Notes under the pieces: model-generated
What the model saw: only the letters and a program-made list of their open reading frames with translations
Told to the model about the DNA's origin: nothing
Databases searched by the model: none
Made by a program: the position numbers and the translations under genes
Source: Streptomyces purpureus
Lineage (GTDB): Bacteria; Actinomycetota; Actinomycetes; Streptomycetales; Streptomycetaceae
Assembly: GCF_014648195.1 (NCBI RefSeq)
Contig: NZ_BMQQ01000024.1
Location: 1 to 64,000, forward strand
Direction of reading: 5' to 3'
Length of the DNA: 64,000 bases
Shown here: positions 17,289 to 25,515 of the stretch, piece by piece
How positions within the stretch are numbered: the first letter of the stretch is position 1
Layout of the letters: each line of letters starts with the position of its first letter

Positions 17289-17311
17289 GGGCGGAAACCA
17301 GGGCGGAAACC
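17289..17311. repeat. Direct repeat upstream of the mce operon
   Basis: GGGCGGAAACC occurs twice in a row (17289-17299 and 17301-17311), one base apart, about 95 bp before the first mce gene and just after the sigma-factor stop. On the minus strand it reads GGTTTCCGCCC twice. The 12-nt period fits a protein-binding site, possibly the mce promoter region. Confidence 0.5.
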
Positions 17312-17319
17312 GGGCCGGG

Positions 17320-18429
17320 TCACCGACCTCCGGAAGGCAGGCCGACGGAGGGCTCGCGGGGATCGGGTGCGCCGGCCGGGAGCGGCGGTGAGGGTGCCGG
17401 AGGCGGCGTCGGCGACCGGGGCACGGGCGGCGTGGGCGCCGGGGGTATGGAGGGCGCGGCCGGCGTCGATGGGGTGTCGAGCGTGGTGACGTTCCCCGAC
17501 GGAAGGTCCGGTACGGAGGGGAGGACCACCTTCGGCACCTCGGGCACCTGCGGCACCGCCGGCACCTCCGGTACCGGCGGGACGGCCGCGTCAGGGAGCG
17601 GCGGCAGTGGCGGGAGGGACGGGAGCGCAGGGTCCGGGAGCAGCGGGGACGAGGACGGGGCGCCGCTCCGGGTGCCCGGCGGCGCGGGCCGCCGTTCCCA
17701 GGCCGCCGGGGTGTCCGGGGACGCGAATGGCGGGCGGGCGCCGTCGGTGGTACGTACGTCGGCGGCCCCGGACGTGGCCGGGGCGACGGCGGGCGGGGCC
17801 CAGTCGTGGGCGTACGGCACCACGAACCCGGCCACGGCGATGGTGGCCGCTGTCGAGGCGGCGGCCACCACCAACTGAGTGCCGCGCGGCCGGCCGCGCC
17901 CGCACAGCCACAGGGCCAGTGCCAGCGTGGCCGCCAGGGAGTTGCGCAGCGTGCGGCGGGCCCGGGCGAGCAGGGACTCGACGGTCCGGTAGCTCAGGCC
18001 CATCTTGCGGGCGACCTGGCCCACGTCGAGGTCCTCGGACTTGAGCCAGAGCGCCTCCGCCTGCCGCGCGGGCAGCTCCCCGCTCCGTACGGCAAGCCAC
18101 TTCGCCTCGGCCCGGTCGCACACCAGCTCGTCCACCGGCGCGGGGCCGGGCGGCACCAGCGCGGCCGCCCGGCCGGGGTCGGCCTCGCGGTGGACCTGCC
18201 GGTGGCGGTCGACGCACAGCCGCATGGTCACCGTGGTGAGCCAGGCGCCGAGGCGCTCGTCGTCGAGGTGCGGCTGCTCGGCGGCCCGCAGCATCGCCTC
18301 GTGTACGGCGTCCTCGGCGTCCTCCAGGCTCATGGACCTGCGGCGGGCCACCTTGAGCAACTGCTCGCGGTGGCTCCACGCCCGCTGCCAGCGGTCACCG
18401 TCGGACGGTGCGTGCCTGTCCGTAGCCAT
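17320..18429 (-). CDS. ECF-type RNA polymerase sigma factor with membrane-anchored Pro-rich tail
   Basis: 369 residues, about twice a normal ECF sigma factor. Region sigma-2 (about 20-80: SMSLEDAEDAVHEAMLRAA, LGAWLTTVTMRLCVDRHRQ) and sigma-4 (about 110-163: ELPARQAEALWLKSEDL, helix-turn-helix DVGQVARKMGLSYRTVESLL) are intact. They are followed by two hydrophobic segments (about 165-176 and 186-206) and a 160-residue Pro-rich tail with PEVPAVPQVPEVP repeats. The tail should lie outside the cell if a single segment spans the membrane (inference). No anti-sigma gene is adjacent, so the anchor may do that job. ATG chosen with AAGGGG upstream. It lies between the transglycosylase (53 bp) and the mce operon (122 bp), all on the minus strand, suggesting it controls one of them. 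Confidence 0.82.
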   Translation of the reverse strand: MATDRHAPSDGDRWQRAWSHREQLLKVARRRSMSLEDAEDAVHEAMLRAAEQPHLDDERLGAWLTTVTMRLCVDRHRQVHREADPGRAAALVPPGPAPVDELVCDRAEAKWLAVRSGELPARQAEALWLKSEDLDVGQVARKMGLSYRTVESLLARARRTLRNSLAATLALALWLCGRGRPRGTQLVVAAASTAATIAVAGFVVPYAHDWAPPAVAPATSGAADVRTTDGARPPFASPDTPAAWERRPAPPGTRSGAPSSSPLLPDPALPSLPPLPPLPDAAVPPVPEVPAVPQVPEVPKVVLPSVPDLPSGNVTTLDTPSTPAAPSIPPAPTPPVPRSPTPPPAPSPPLPAGAPDPREPSVGLPSGGR

Positions 18430-18482
18430 GAGGGCCCCTTCGCGCTCACCCGCCGGTCCCTGCCGCCCGGCGGACCGCGACA

Positions 18483-19619
18483 TTACCGCTGGGTATCCGG
18501 AGTTGTGGAGGGGGCGGCGGCCATCGAGTCCTTACCGTTGCCCACGGGCCTACCAGGCAGGACGTCCTCGACATCCGGAACCGGAAGCGCAGGTTCCGTA
18601 GGGGTGCCCGGCCGCGTCGTCGACGGCGACGGCGACGGCTTCGGCGACGACGAGGGCGACGGCGACGGGGAAGGGGCGGCCGTGGGCACGGGCTTGCGCG
18701 ACGGCTCGGCCGAGGGCCGGGCACCGCGCCCGTCGCCACCGGAAGCTGAACCGGAACCCGAACCCGGGCCGGCCGGCCGCGCGGGCGCCTTCGACGGCGT
18801 CTCGGGGTGCGCCCCCGCCCCAGCCACGTCCGGGACCACTCGGTGGCCTTTCAGGAAGTACGCGAACCAGGCCTTCACCGTCCGCAGGTAGGCGGACGAG
18901 TGGTTGTAGCCGAGGATCGCCCGGTCCAGGTCGTACGGGTCGGACAGGTTCCGCCCGCCCGCGCACAGGTAACGCCCCGCCGCGAGCGCCGCGTCGTGGA
19001 TGTTGCCGGGGTCGGCCACCCCGTCCCCGTTGGCGTCGGCGCCCCAGACCGCCCACGTGGACGGGATGAACTGCATGGGGCCGACCGCCCGGTCGTACAC
19101 CGCGTCCCCGTCGTACGCGCCGCCGTCCGTGTCCCGGATCAGCGCGAACCCGTTGCCGTCCAGGTGCGGCCCCAGGATCGGCGTCAGCGTCGTACCGTCC
19201 GCGCCGACCCGGCCACCCCGGGCCTGCCCCGACTCCACCTGGCCGATCGCCGCCAGCAGTTGCCACCGCAGGCCGCAGCCGGGCGCGCTGTCCGCCAACC
19301 GCTCCTCCGCCCGCCGGTACGCGGTGAACACCGTGGCCGGCAGCGTGCCGCCACCCGTCGCCGCCGCGCCCGCCTCCGACGTCCGGCCCGCCGCCACGCG
19401 CCGCCCCTTCTCCGCCGCGTCCACGCCCGGCGTCCGCAGCGGCGGCAGCTCCGTGCGGTACGGCGAGTCGCCGGAGACGCTCGACCCGGGCACGGCCGGC
19501 ACGGTCTCCCGGGCCGCCGAGGCCGACGCCCCCGGTGCCTGCGACGCGCTCAGCGCAGCCATCGCCGCCGCGGCGGCCACCGTTCCCCGGACCGCCCTGC
19601 CTCTGTGCGCTGCTTTCAT
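18483..19619 (-). CDS. Secreted lytic transglycosylase with Pro/Ser-rich tail
   Basis: 378 residues. Signal peptide 1-33 (AVRGTVAAAAAMAALSASQAPGASA). The transglycosylase domain has the catalytic Glu in LLAAIGQVESGQARGG, the VGPMQFIPSTWAVWG motif, the DGVADPGNIHDAALAAGRYLC segment (landmarks GNIHDAALAAGRYLC) and AILGYNHSSAYLRTV. This is the actinobacterial MltB/Slt70-like family that cuts glycan strands to 1,6-anhydro-muramyl ends. The last 130 residues are low-complexity Pro/Ser/Lys/Gly, probably a wall-spanning linker. ATG at 19619 preceded by GGGAGGGG. Upstream of the sigma-factor gene on the same strand; its wall-opening activity could help assemble the Mce complex (inference). Confidence 0.9.
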   Translation of the reverse strand: MKAAHRGRAVRGTVAAAAAMAALSASQAPGASASAARETVPAVPGSSVSGDSPYRTELPPLRTPGVDAAEKGRRVAAGRTSEAGAAATGGGTLPATVFTAYRRAEERLADSAPGCGLRWQLLAAIGQVESGQARGGRVGADGTTLTPILGPHLDGNGFALIRDTDGGAYDGDAVYDRAVGPMQFIPSTWAVWGADANGDGVADPGNIHDAALAAGRYLCAGGRNLSDPYDLDRAILGYNHSSAYLRTVKAWFAYFLKGHRVVPDVAGAGAHPETPSKAPARPAGPGSGSGSASGGDGRGARPSAEPSRKPVPTAAPSPSPSPSSSPKPSPSPSTTRPGTPTEPALPVPDVEDVLPGRPVGNGKDSMAAAPSTTPDTQR

Positions 19620-19728
19620 GGCGTACGCCCCTCCCTGTCGACATGTGCGACCGTCCTGGTCACCTCCTCTACGGGCCGGTAGCCCCCGTCCGTCGCACGC
19701 GGGTGCCGCGATTGCATACCGTGGGGGC

Positions 19729-19983
19729 ATGCAGCGACTGAGAGTGGAGTTCACGACAGAGCCCTTCGACCTCGACGAGGCACCGGCCCACGCCGTGGTG
19801 GCCCGTGAGGTCATCCAGGGGGCCGATCTCGACGCCGTGGACGTGGGTCCGTTCGGCAACACGGCCGAAGGCGGCGCGGAAGCGGTGCTCACCGCGGTCG
19901 ACGCCCTCCTCCGCCAGGCCCTGGGCGCGGGCGCCACCCGGGTCTCGCTGCAGGTCAATGTGATCGGGGAGGACCAGAAGTGA
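19729..19983 (+). CDS. Thiamine-binding-protein-like (YkoF/MTH1187 fold) small protein
   Basis: 84 residues: RLRVEFTTEPFDLDEAPAH, then HAVVAREVIQGADLDAVDVG, GPFGNTAEGG and a second helix-strand unit (ALGAGATRVSLQVNVIG). The strand-helix-strand pattern, the mid GPFGNTxEG loop and the length match the YkoF/MTH1187 (DUF77, PF01910) ferredoxin-like fold, which in B. subtilis YkoF binds thiamine/HMP. Whether this one binds thiamine is unknown. TACCGT lies 6 nt before the ATG, so the mRNA may be leaderless. It overlaps the next gene by GTGA, so the two are co-translated: a small-molecule-binding protein with a DNA-binding partner. Confidence 0.6.
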   Translation: MQRLRVEFTTEPFDLDEAPAHAVVAREVIQGADLDAVDVGPFGNTAEGGAEAVLTAVDALLRQALGAGATRVSLQVNVIGEDQK

Positions 19984-20357
19984 CCGAGCCTGGAGATCAC
20001 CCCCTGGTCACCGCGGTGAAGCCGCTGGTGGACGCGATGGGCGCCCAGATTCTGCTGCCGGAGCAGGCCGCGGCCGACGACGTCGTCCTCGCTTGGGAGG
20101 GCGAGGACGTCCTCGCCGTACGGCTGCCGCAGCTCGCCGACTCGCTGGACCACATCCTCGCGGCGATGGAGCGACGGCACGGCAAGCCGCTGTCGGAGCT
20201 GGACCGCAAGACCAAGCAGGCCGTCGTACGTACGCTGGAGGCACGCGGTGCCTTCTCCGTCCGCCATGGCGTCGAGACGGTGGCGGGCGCCCTCGGGGTC
20301 AGCCGCTTCACCGTGTACAACTACCTGAACAGGGAGAATGCGGCGAAGAGTGAGTAG
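19980..20357 (+). CDS. YheO/DauR-like helix-turn-helix regulator, short form
   Basis: 125 residues. The C-terminal third, GAFSVRHGVETVAGALGVSR and then FTVYNYLNR, is a DauR/YheO-type HTH (HTH_22). The N-terminal part (LVDAMGAQILLPEQAAADDVVLAW) is a shortened PAS-like domain. GTG start overlapping the previous stop. It ends 67 bp before the palindrome that fronts the uricase operon and points toward it, so it may regulate purine genes; the effector could be bound by its YkoF-like partner (inference). Confidence 0.72.
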   Translation: MTEPGDHPLVTAVKPLVDAMGAQILLPEQAAADDVVLAWEGEDVLAVRLPQLADSLDHILAAMERRHGKPLSELDRKTKQAVVRTLEARGAFSVRHGVETVAGALGVSRFTVYNYLNRENAAKSE

Positions 20358-20423
20358 CTGAGCACGCTCCGCGGTCGGCCCCCGTCCAGATGTCGGGACG
20401 GCGGCTTCTGTGTCACCGAAGTT

Positions 20424-20438
20424 TCAACAAAGTGTTGA
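20424..20438. promoter_or_regulatory. Palindromic operator (type A) before the uricase operon
   Basis: TCAACAAAGTGTTGA, arms TCAACA/TGTTGA, 72 bp before the first gene. It overlaps the -35 box TTGACG. Same spacing and almost the same bases as the catalase copy. Confidence 0.72.
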
Positions 20439-20465
20439 CGGAGCGTTGGGCGAGGGCGTTAGCTA
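20435..20465 (+). promoter_or_regulatory. Probable promoter of the uricase operon
   Basis: TTGACG (20435-20440), 19-nt spacer, TAGCTA (20460-20465). The -35 half overlaps the palindrome, consistent with repression by occlusion. Confidence 0.5.
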
Positions 20466-20509
20466 TCCGCAGCCCGTCCAAGCACAGGAAAACAGCCACG
20501 GAGGCTCCC

Positions 20510-21022
20510 GTGACTTCAGGTTCGACTCCGGGCCTCGCCCGGTTCAACACCCTGGCGGAGAGCGACGCCGTCGCCGCGCTCCACGAGGTGTGTTCCAGCT
20601 CGGCGTGGGGGAGCAAGATTCTCGCCCAGCGCCCGTACGCCACCGCCGAAGCCCTCTTCCTCGCCAGCGACGCCGCCATGGCCGAGCTGTCCGCCGGGGA
20701 TCTGGCCGACGCGATGGCGGGCCACCCGCCGATCGGTCGTCCGAAGGCAGGGGACCCGACCTCCTCCCGCGAGCAGAGCGGGATGGCCGGGGCCTCCGAG
20801 GAGCTCAAGGCCGACATGCTCGAACTCAACCTGGCCTACCAGGACAAGTTCGGTCATGTCTTCCTGATCTGCGCCACCGGCAGGACCGGCGAGCAGATGC
20901 GGGACGCGATCCGCGAGCGGATCGGCCACACGGCAGACCAGGAACGGGAGATCGTCCGCACCGAGCTGGGCAAGATCAACCGCATCCGGCTGACCCGTCT
21001 CGTAGAGGAAGAGAGCGCATGA
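20510..21022 (+). CDS. uraD: 2-oxo-4-hydroxy-4-carboxy-5-ureidoimidazoline (OHCU) decarboxylase
   Basis: 170 residues. Last step to S-allantoin. Family landmarks: FNTLAESDAVAALHEVC, the catalytic-His motif HPPIGRP, SSREQSGM (SxEQ substrate loop), LAYQDKFGHVFLICATGRT and the closing helix EIVRTELGKINRIRLTRLV. GTG start with GGAGG upstream. First gene of the uraD-uraH-uricase operon; overlaps uraH by ATGA. Confidence 0.93.
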   Translation: MTSGSTPGLARFNTLAESDAVAALHEVCSSSAWGSKILAQRPYATAEALFLASDAAMAELSAGDLADAMAGHPPIGRPKAGDPTSSREQSGMAGASEELKADMLELNLAYQDKFGHVFLICATGRTGEQMRDAIRERIGHTADQEREIVRTELGKINRIRLTRLVEEESA

Positions 21023-21408
21023 GCACGGAAACCACCGCCTCGGTGTCCACGCACATCCTGGACACGAGCATCGGCCGCCCCGCCGAAGGCGTGGCCATCA
21101 CGCTGTCGGCCCGTAGCGGCTTCGACGCGGAGTGGGCCGTGCTCGGAGGCTCGGCCACCGACGCGGACGGACGCTGCAAGGACCTGCCGGCCCTGCCGGA
21201 GGGCACCACCCACGTACGCCTCGACTTCGAGACCGAGGCGTACTTTTCGAAGAAGCAAGCCGAGGCGCAGCAGGACGCCCCCCGCGTAAGGGACAGCGGT
21301 GCGTTCTTCCCGGAGGTGGCGATCACGTTCGCCGTCAAGCCGGGTGAGCATTACCACGTACCGCTGCTGCTCAACCCGTTCGGCTACTCCGTTTACCGAG
21401 GGAGCTAG
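21019..21408 (+). CDS. uraH: 5-hydroxyisourate hydrolase (transthyretin-like)
   Basis: 129 residues. Opens 5-hydroxyisourate to OHCU. N-terminal THILDTSIGRPAEGV (His of the active site), HVRLDFETEAYF, FFPEVAITFAV and the family's C-terminal signature YHVPLLLNPFGYSVYRGS (catalytic His and Tyr-Arg-Gly-Ser end). Overlaps uraD by ATGA; the uricase follows 5 bp later. Confidence 0.95.
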   Translation: MSTETTASVSTHILDTSIGRPAEGVAITLSARSGFDAEWAVLGGSATDADGRCKDLPALPEGTTHVRLDFETEAYFSKKQAEAQQDAPRVRDSGAFFPEVAITFAVKPGEHYHVPLLLNPFGYSVYRGS

Positions 21409-21413
21409 CAGAC

Positions 21414-22337
21414 ATGCCCACGATTCTCGGCCAGAACCAGTACGGCAAAGCAGAGAACCGCGTCGTCAAGATCACGCGGGACGGCGACACCCACCACATC
21501 AAGGACCTGAACGTCTCAGTCGCCCTCTCCGGCGACATGTCGGACGTCCACCTCTCGGGTTCGAACGCCAACTGCCTTCCGACCGACACCACCAAGAACA
21601 CGGTGTACGCGTTCGCCAAGGAGTACGGCATCGAGTCCGCCGAGCAGTTCGGCATCCACCTCGCCCGTCACTTCGTGACGAGCCAGGAGCCGATCCACCG
21701 GGCACGCATCCGCATCGAGGAGTACGCCTGGGAGCGCATCGAGACCTCCGAGGCCAACTCGAAGTTCATCGGCTCCGACGACGTCAAGCACTCCTTCGTC
21801 CGCAAGGGCCAGGAGACCCGCGTCTCGCAGATCACCTACGACGGCGAGAAGTGGGAGGTCATCTCCGGCCTCAAGGACCTCATCGTCATGAACTCCACCA
21901 ACTCGGAGTTCTGGGGCTACGTCAAGGACAAGTACACCACCCTGCAGGAGGCGTACGACCGCATCCTCGCGACCCAGGTGTCCGGCCGGTGGCGCTTCAA
22001 CTGGACCGACGACGAGCAGCGCATGCCCAACTGGGAGCGCTCCTACGCCCAGACCAAGCGGCACATGCTGGAGGCCTTCGCGGAGACGTACTCCCTCTCG
22101 CTCCAGCAGACGCTGTACCAGATGGGTTCGCGCATCATCAACCACCGTTCGGAGATCGACGAGGTCCGCTTCTCGCTCCCGAACAAGCACCACTTCCTGG
22201 TGGACCTGGAGCCGTTCGGTCTGAAGAACGACAACGAGGTCTACTTCGCGGCGGACCGTCCCTACGGTCTGATCGAGGCCACCATCCTCCGGGACGGTGC
22301 CGAGCCGCAGATCCCGGTCGACATGACCAACCTCTGA
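21414..22337 (+). CDS. pucL: Urate oxidase (cofactor-independent uricase)
   Basis: 307 residues. Oxidises urate to 5-hydroxyisourate and hydrogen peroxide without a cofactor. The catalytic pair is visible as Lys12 (NQYGKAENR) and Thr57 (CLPTDTTKN). The T-fold repeat and PNKHHFLVDLEPFG with the catalytic His are near the C-terminus. Third gene of the operon; ATG with GAGGGA upstream. A strong hairpin (22349-22386) follows before the permease. The peroxide it makes links it to the catalase at 2775-4232, which has the same operator. Confidence 0.96.
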   Translation: MPTILGQNQYGKAENRVVKITRDGDTHHIKDLNVSVALSGDMSDVHLSGSNANCLPTDTTKNTVYAFAKEYGIESAEQFGIHLARHFVTSQEPIHRARIRIEEYAWERIETSEANSKFIGSDDVKHSFVRKGQETRVSQITYDGEKWEVISGLKDLIVMNSTNSEFWGYVKDKYTTLQEAYDRILATQVSGRWRFNWTDDEQRMPNWERSYAQTKRHMLEAFAETYSLSLQQTLYQMGSRIINHRSEIDEVRFSLPNKHHFLVDLEPFGLKNDNEVYFAADRPYGLIEATILRDGAEPQIPVDMTNL

Positions 22338-22348
22338 CGCGGGACTGA

Positions 22349-22386
22349 GTACGTCCCCGCCCGCCCGCAGTCGGGCGGGGACGTAC
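22349..22386 (+). terminator. Hairpin between uricase and the first NCS2 permease
   Basis: Perfect 15-bp stem GTACGTCCCCGCCCG (22349-22363) with 22372-22386, 8-nt loop. It starts 12 nt after the uricase stop and ends just before the permease ribosome-binding site. No T-run follows, so it may only partly stop transcription or protect the 3' end. Confidence 0.65.
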
Positions 22387-22405
22387 CAGACCGGAGGGAA
22401 CTTCC

Positions 22406-23818
22406 ATGGCAACGCCCGCAACACCCGCATCGGGGCCGGCACCCGAAGGCCCGTGTCACGCCCCACCGGTGAGCCCGGTGGACGTCCACCCCGTGGACGA
22501 GAAGCTGCCTGCCTCGCGGCTCATCCCCGCCGCGCTCCAGCACATCGCCGCCATGTACGCCGGCGTGGTCACCCCTCCGCTCATCATCGGACAGGCTGTG
22601 GGCCTCGACGCGGCCGGGACGACCCGGCTCATCGCGGCCGGCCTGCTGATCGCCGGACTCGCCACGCTCCTGCAGACCCTCGGGGCAGCGGGCTTCGCGG
22701 GCAACCGGCTCCCGTTCGTCAACGCCGCCTCCTCCGCCGGTATCGCGCCGATGCTCGCCATCGCCGAGACCAGCGCCCCCGGACACCAACTCCCCGCCAT
22801 CTACGGCGCGGTGATGGTCGCCGGAGTCTTCTGCCTCGCCGTCGGCCCCTTCTTCGGCCGCCTCCTACGCTTCTTCCCGCCCCTCGTCACCGGCGTCGTC
22901 ATCACCCTCATCGGGGTGACGCTGATGCCCGTGCCCGTCGGCTGGGCCCAGGGCGGCAACCGGGAAGCCGCCGACTTCGGAGCCATGAAGTACCTGGCCC
23001 TGGCCGGCTTCACGCTCGTGGTCATCCTGCTCTTCCAGCGCTTCGGCAAGGGCTTCGTCAAGCAGATCGCCCTGCTGCTCGGGCTCTTCATCGGCACCCT
23101 CGCCGCGATCCCGTTCGGCATGGCGGACTTCAGCGCCCTGCGGGCGGCGCCCACCGCGGCGCTGCCGGCCCCCTTCGCCTTCGGCGCCCCCGAGTTCCAG
23201 CCCGCGGCGATCCTCTCGCTCTGCATCGTCATGCTCGTCCTGATGACCGAGTCCAGCGCCGGCATGCTCGCCCTCGGCGAGATCTGCGAACGCCGCACCG
23301 ACGGCCGGACCATCACCCGGGGCCTGCGCACCGACGGCATCGCCACCCTCCTCGGCCCCGTCTTCGGCGGGTTCCCGACCAGCGCCTTCGCCCAGAACGT
23401 CGGCGTCGTCAGCCTCACCAGGGTGCGCAGCCGGTACGTCGTCGCCGCCGCGGGCGGGGCCCTGCTCGTCCTCGGCGCCTTCCCCGTCCTCGGCGCGGTC
23501 GTCTCGACCGTCCCGATGCCCGTCCTCGGCGGCGCCGGTATCGTCCTCTTCGGCTCCATCGCGGTCAGCGGCATCCGCACACTCTCGGAAGCCGGACTCG
23601 ACGACAGCTCCAACATCATCCTGGTGGCCGTCGCACTCGGAGCGGGCATCATCCCGCTCGCCGCTCCCACCTTCTACGCCGATTTCCCCGCCTGGGCACA
23701 GACCGTGCTCGGCTCCGGCATCAGCGCCGGAGCACTCGTCGCGGTCACGCTCAATCTTTTCTTCCACCATCTCGGCACCCGGAGCCGTCACCCGGCCCCG
23801 GCACTCAAATCCTCCTAG
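22406..23818 (+). CDS. NCS2/NAT-family purine (urate/xanthine) permease, copy 1
   Basis: 470 residues, about 12-14 hydrophobic segments. NAT signature QNVGVVSLTR at the expected place, the TM1 motif QHIAAMYAGVVTPPLIIG, and TESSAGMLALGEI with the conserved acidic residue of TM8 substrate sites. Nucleobase:H+ symporters of this branch carry xanthine or urate; context favours urate. ATG with GGAGGG upstream. About 60% similar by eye to copy 2 at 25516-26937. Confidence 0.9.
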   Translation: MATPATPASGPAPEGPCHAPPVSPVDVHPVDEKLPASRLIPAALQHIAAMYAGVVTPPLIIGQAVGLDAAGTTRLIAAGLLIAGLATLLQTLGAAGFAGNRLPFVNAASSAGIAPMLAIAETSAPGHQLPAIYGAVMVAGVFCLAVGPFFGRLLRFFPPLVTGVVITLIGVTLMPVPVGWAQGGNREAADFGAMKYLALAGFTLVVILLFQRFGKGFVKQIALLLGLFIGTLAAIPFGMADFSALRAAPTAALPAPFAFGAPEFQPAAILSLCIVMLVLMTESSAGMLALGEICERRTDGRTITRGLRTDGIATLLGPVFGGFPTSAFAQNVGVVSLTRVRSRYVVAAAGGALLVLGAFPVLGAVVSTVPMPVLGGAGIVLFGSIAVSGIRTLSEAGLDDSSNIILVAVALGAGIIPLAAPTFYADFPAWAQTVLGSGISAGALVAVTLNLFFHHLGTRSRHPAPALKSS

Positions 23819-23866
23819 GGTCCTGCCGTGCCCAAACCACCCAAGAGGAATGAAGGAAGCACCGCC

Positions 23867-25255
23867 ATGGCAGCACCTTCGGCAGCCCAGCGCGTCATCA
23901 TCGAGAACTGTGCGATCGCGACCGTCGACGCCAACGACACGGAGTACGCCTCCGGTCACATCGTCGTCGCCGACAACAAGATCGAGTCCATCGGGGCCGG
24001 CAAGGCAACCGAGGGCCTCGAGAACGTCGTCCGCCGGATCGACGGCACCGGCCACCTGGTCACGCCCGGCCTGATCAACACGCACCACCACTTCTACCAG
24101 TGGATCACGCGCGGTCTGGCCACCGACCACAACCTCTTCAACTGGCTGGTCGCGCTCTACCCGACGTGGTCGCGCATCGACGAGTCGATGGTCCGCGTCG
24201 CCGCACAGGGCTCTCTCGCGATGATGGCCCGTGGCGGCGTCACCACCGCCATGGACCACCACTACGTCTTCCCGAAGGGCTCCGGCGACCTGTCCGGCGC
24301 CATCATCGGTGCCGCCCGCGACATGGGCGTCCGCTTCACCCTGGCCCGCGGCTCCATGGACCGCAGCGAGAAGGACGGCGGCCTGCCGCCGGACTTCGCC
24401 GTCGAGACGACCGAGGGTGCGCTCATCGCCACCGAGGAGACCGTCAACAAGCACCACGACGCCTCCTTCGACGCGATGACCCAGGTCGCCGTCGCCCCCT
24501 GCTCCCCCTTCTCCATCTCCACCGAGCTTCTCCGCGAGGGCGCCGCCCTCGGCCGCCGGCTCGGGGTGCGCATGCACACCCACGGCTCGGAGACCGTGGA
24601 GGAGGAGAAGTTCTGCCACGAGCTCTTCGGCATGGGCCCGACCGACTACTTCGAGTCCACCGGCTTCCTCGGCGAGGACGTGTGGATGGCCCACTGCGTC
24701 CACATGAACGACTCCGACATCGAGGCCTTCGCCCGGACGAAGACCGGTGTCGCCCACTGCCCCTCCTCCAACGCGCGTCTGGCCGCGGGTATCGCCCGCG
24801 TCCCCGACATGCTCAAGGCCGGTGTCCCGGTCGGCCTCGGCGTCGACGGCACCGCCTCCAACGAGTCCGGTGAGCTCCACACCGAGCTGCGCAACGCCCT
24901 GCTGATCAACCGCCTCGGCGCACACCGCGAGGCCGCCCTCGACGCCCGCCAGGCCCTGCGCCTCGGTACGTTCGGCGGCGCCCAGGTCCTCGGCCGGGCC
25001 GACTCGATCGGCTCCCTCGAGCCGGGCAAGCTCGCCGACTTCGTGCTCTGGAAGATCGACGGCCTCGGTCACTCCTCGATCGCCGACCCGGTCACCGCGA
25101 TCGTCTTCGGCGCGGCCGCCCCGGTGACAGCCTCGTTCGTGAACGGCAAGCAGATCGTGGAGAACAACCGGCTGCTGTTCGCGGACGAAGAGGCGATCGC
25201 CCGCGACGCGCGTGCCGAGGCCCAGCGTCTGGCGCGGATCACCGCCCAGGCCTGA
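23867..25255 (+). CDS. 8-oxoguanine deaminase (amidohydrolase)
   Basis: 462 residues. Amidohydrolase with NTHHHFYQWITRGLATDHNL (first metal His pair; the HHFYQ-x2-TR pattern is typical of 8-oxoguanine deaminases), MHTHGSETVEEE, WMAHCVHMND and GVDGTASNESGEL (metal Asp). It converts 8-oxoguanine to urate, so it feeds the uricase next door; isocytosine or guanine activity is also possible in the family. ATG at 23867 chosen for GAAGGA upstream; an in-frame GTG at 23828 would add 13 residues without a site. Follows permease copy 1 by 48 bp. Confidence 0.88.
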   Translation: MAAPSAAQRVIIENCAIATVDANDTEYASGHIVVADNKIESIGAGKATEGLENVVRRIDGTGHLVTPGLINTHHHFYQWITRGLATDHNLFNWLVALYPTWSRIDESMVRVAAQGSLAMMARGGVTTAMDHHYVFPKGSGDLSGAIIGAARDMGVRFTLARGSMDRSEKDGGLPPDFAVETTEGALIATEETVNKHHDASFDAMTQVAVAPCSPFSISTELLREGAALGRRLGVRMHTHGSETVEEEKFCHELFGMGPTDYFESTGFLGEDVWMAHCVHMNDSDIEAFARTKTGVAHCPSSNARLAAGIARVPDMLKAGVPVGLGVDGTASNESGELHTELRNALLINRLGAHREAALDARQALRLGTFGGAQVLGRADSIGSLEPGKLADFVLWKIDGLGHSSIADPVTAIVFGAAAPVTASFVNGKQIVENNRLLFADEEAIARDARAEAQRLARITAQA

Positions 25256-25332
25256 ACCCCCAGGTAGTCCGGTCGAGGGGGACGGCCCTCGACCGGCGGC
25301 CATGGACCCGAGCGGGGCCCATGGCAGCCGCG

Positions 25333-25372
25333 CCGGGGGGTGCCGTACGAAAAGAGGTACGGCGCCCCCCGG
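25333..25372 (+). terminator. Terminator after the 8-oxoguanine deaminase gene
   Basis: 16-bp stem with one G-U pair: CCGGGGGGTGCCGTAC (25333-25348) pairs with 25357-25372, loop GAAAAGAG. About 78 nt after the stop. Confidence 0.8.
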
Positions 25373-25515
25373 AACGGTGACTCGTGTCCACGTAGCCACG
25401 GGGCACGAGTGGATCCGTGCGACCACCGCACCCCCCACCTGCACCATGCACCACTTAGCACCACCTCCCTGACACCCGCGTCACCGCCGACGTGCACCCG
25501 ACCGGAGGAACCGCC

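Noticed and set aside
13419..17489. 1356-codon open frame on the plus strand across the mce operon
   Set aside because: Runs antisense through five overlapping Mce/Yrb genes; high GC removes stop codons from the opposite frames. No recognisable domain.
22865..25447. 860-codon open frame opposite permease and deaminase
   Set aside because: Same reason: antisense frame with Gly/Ala/Asp/Glu-rich nonsense content.
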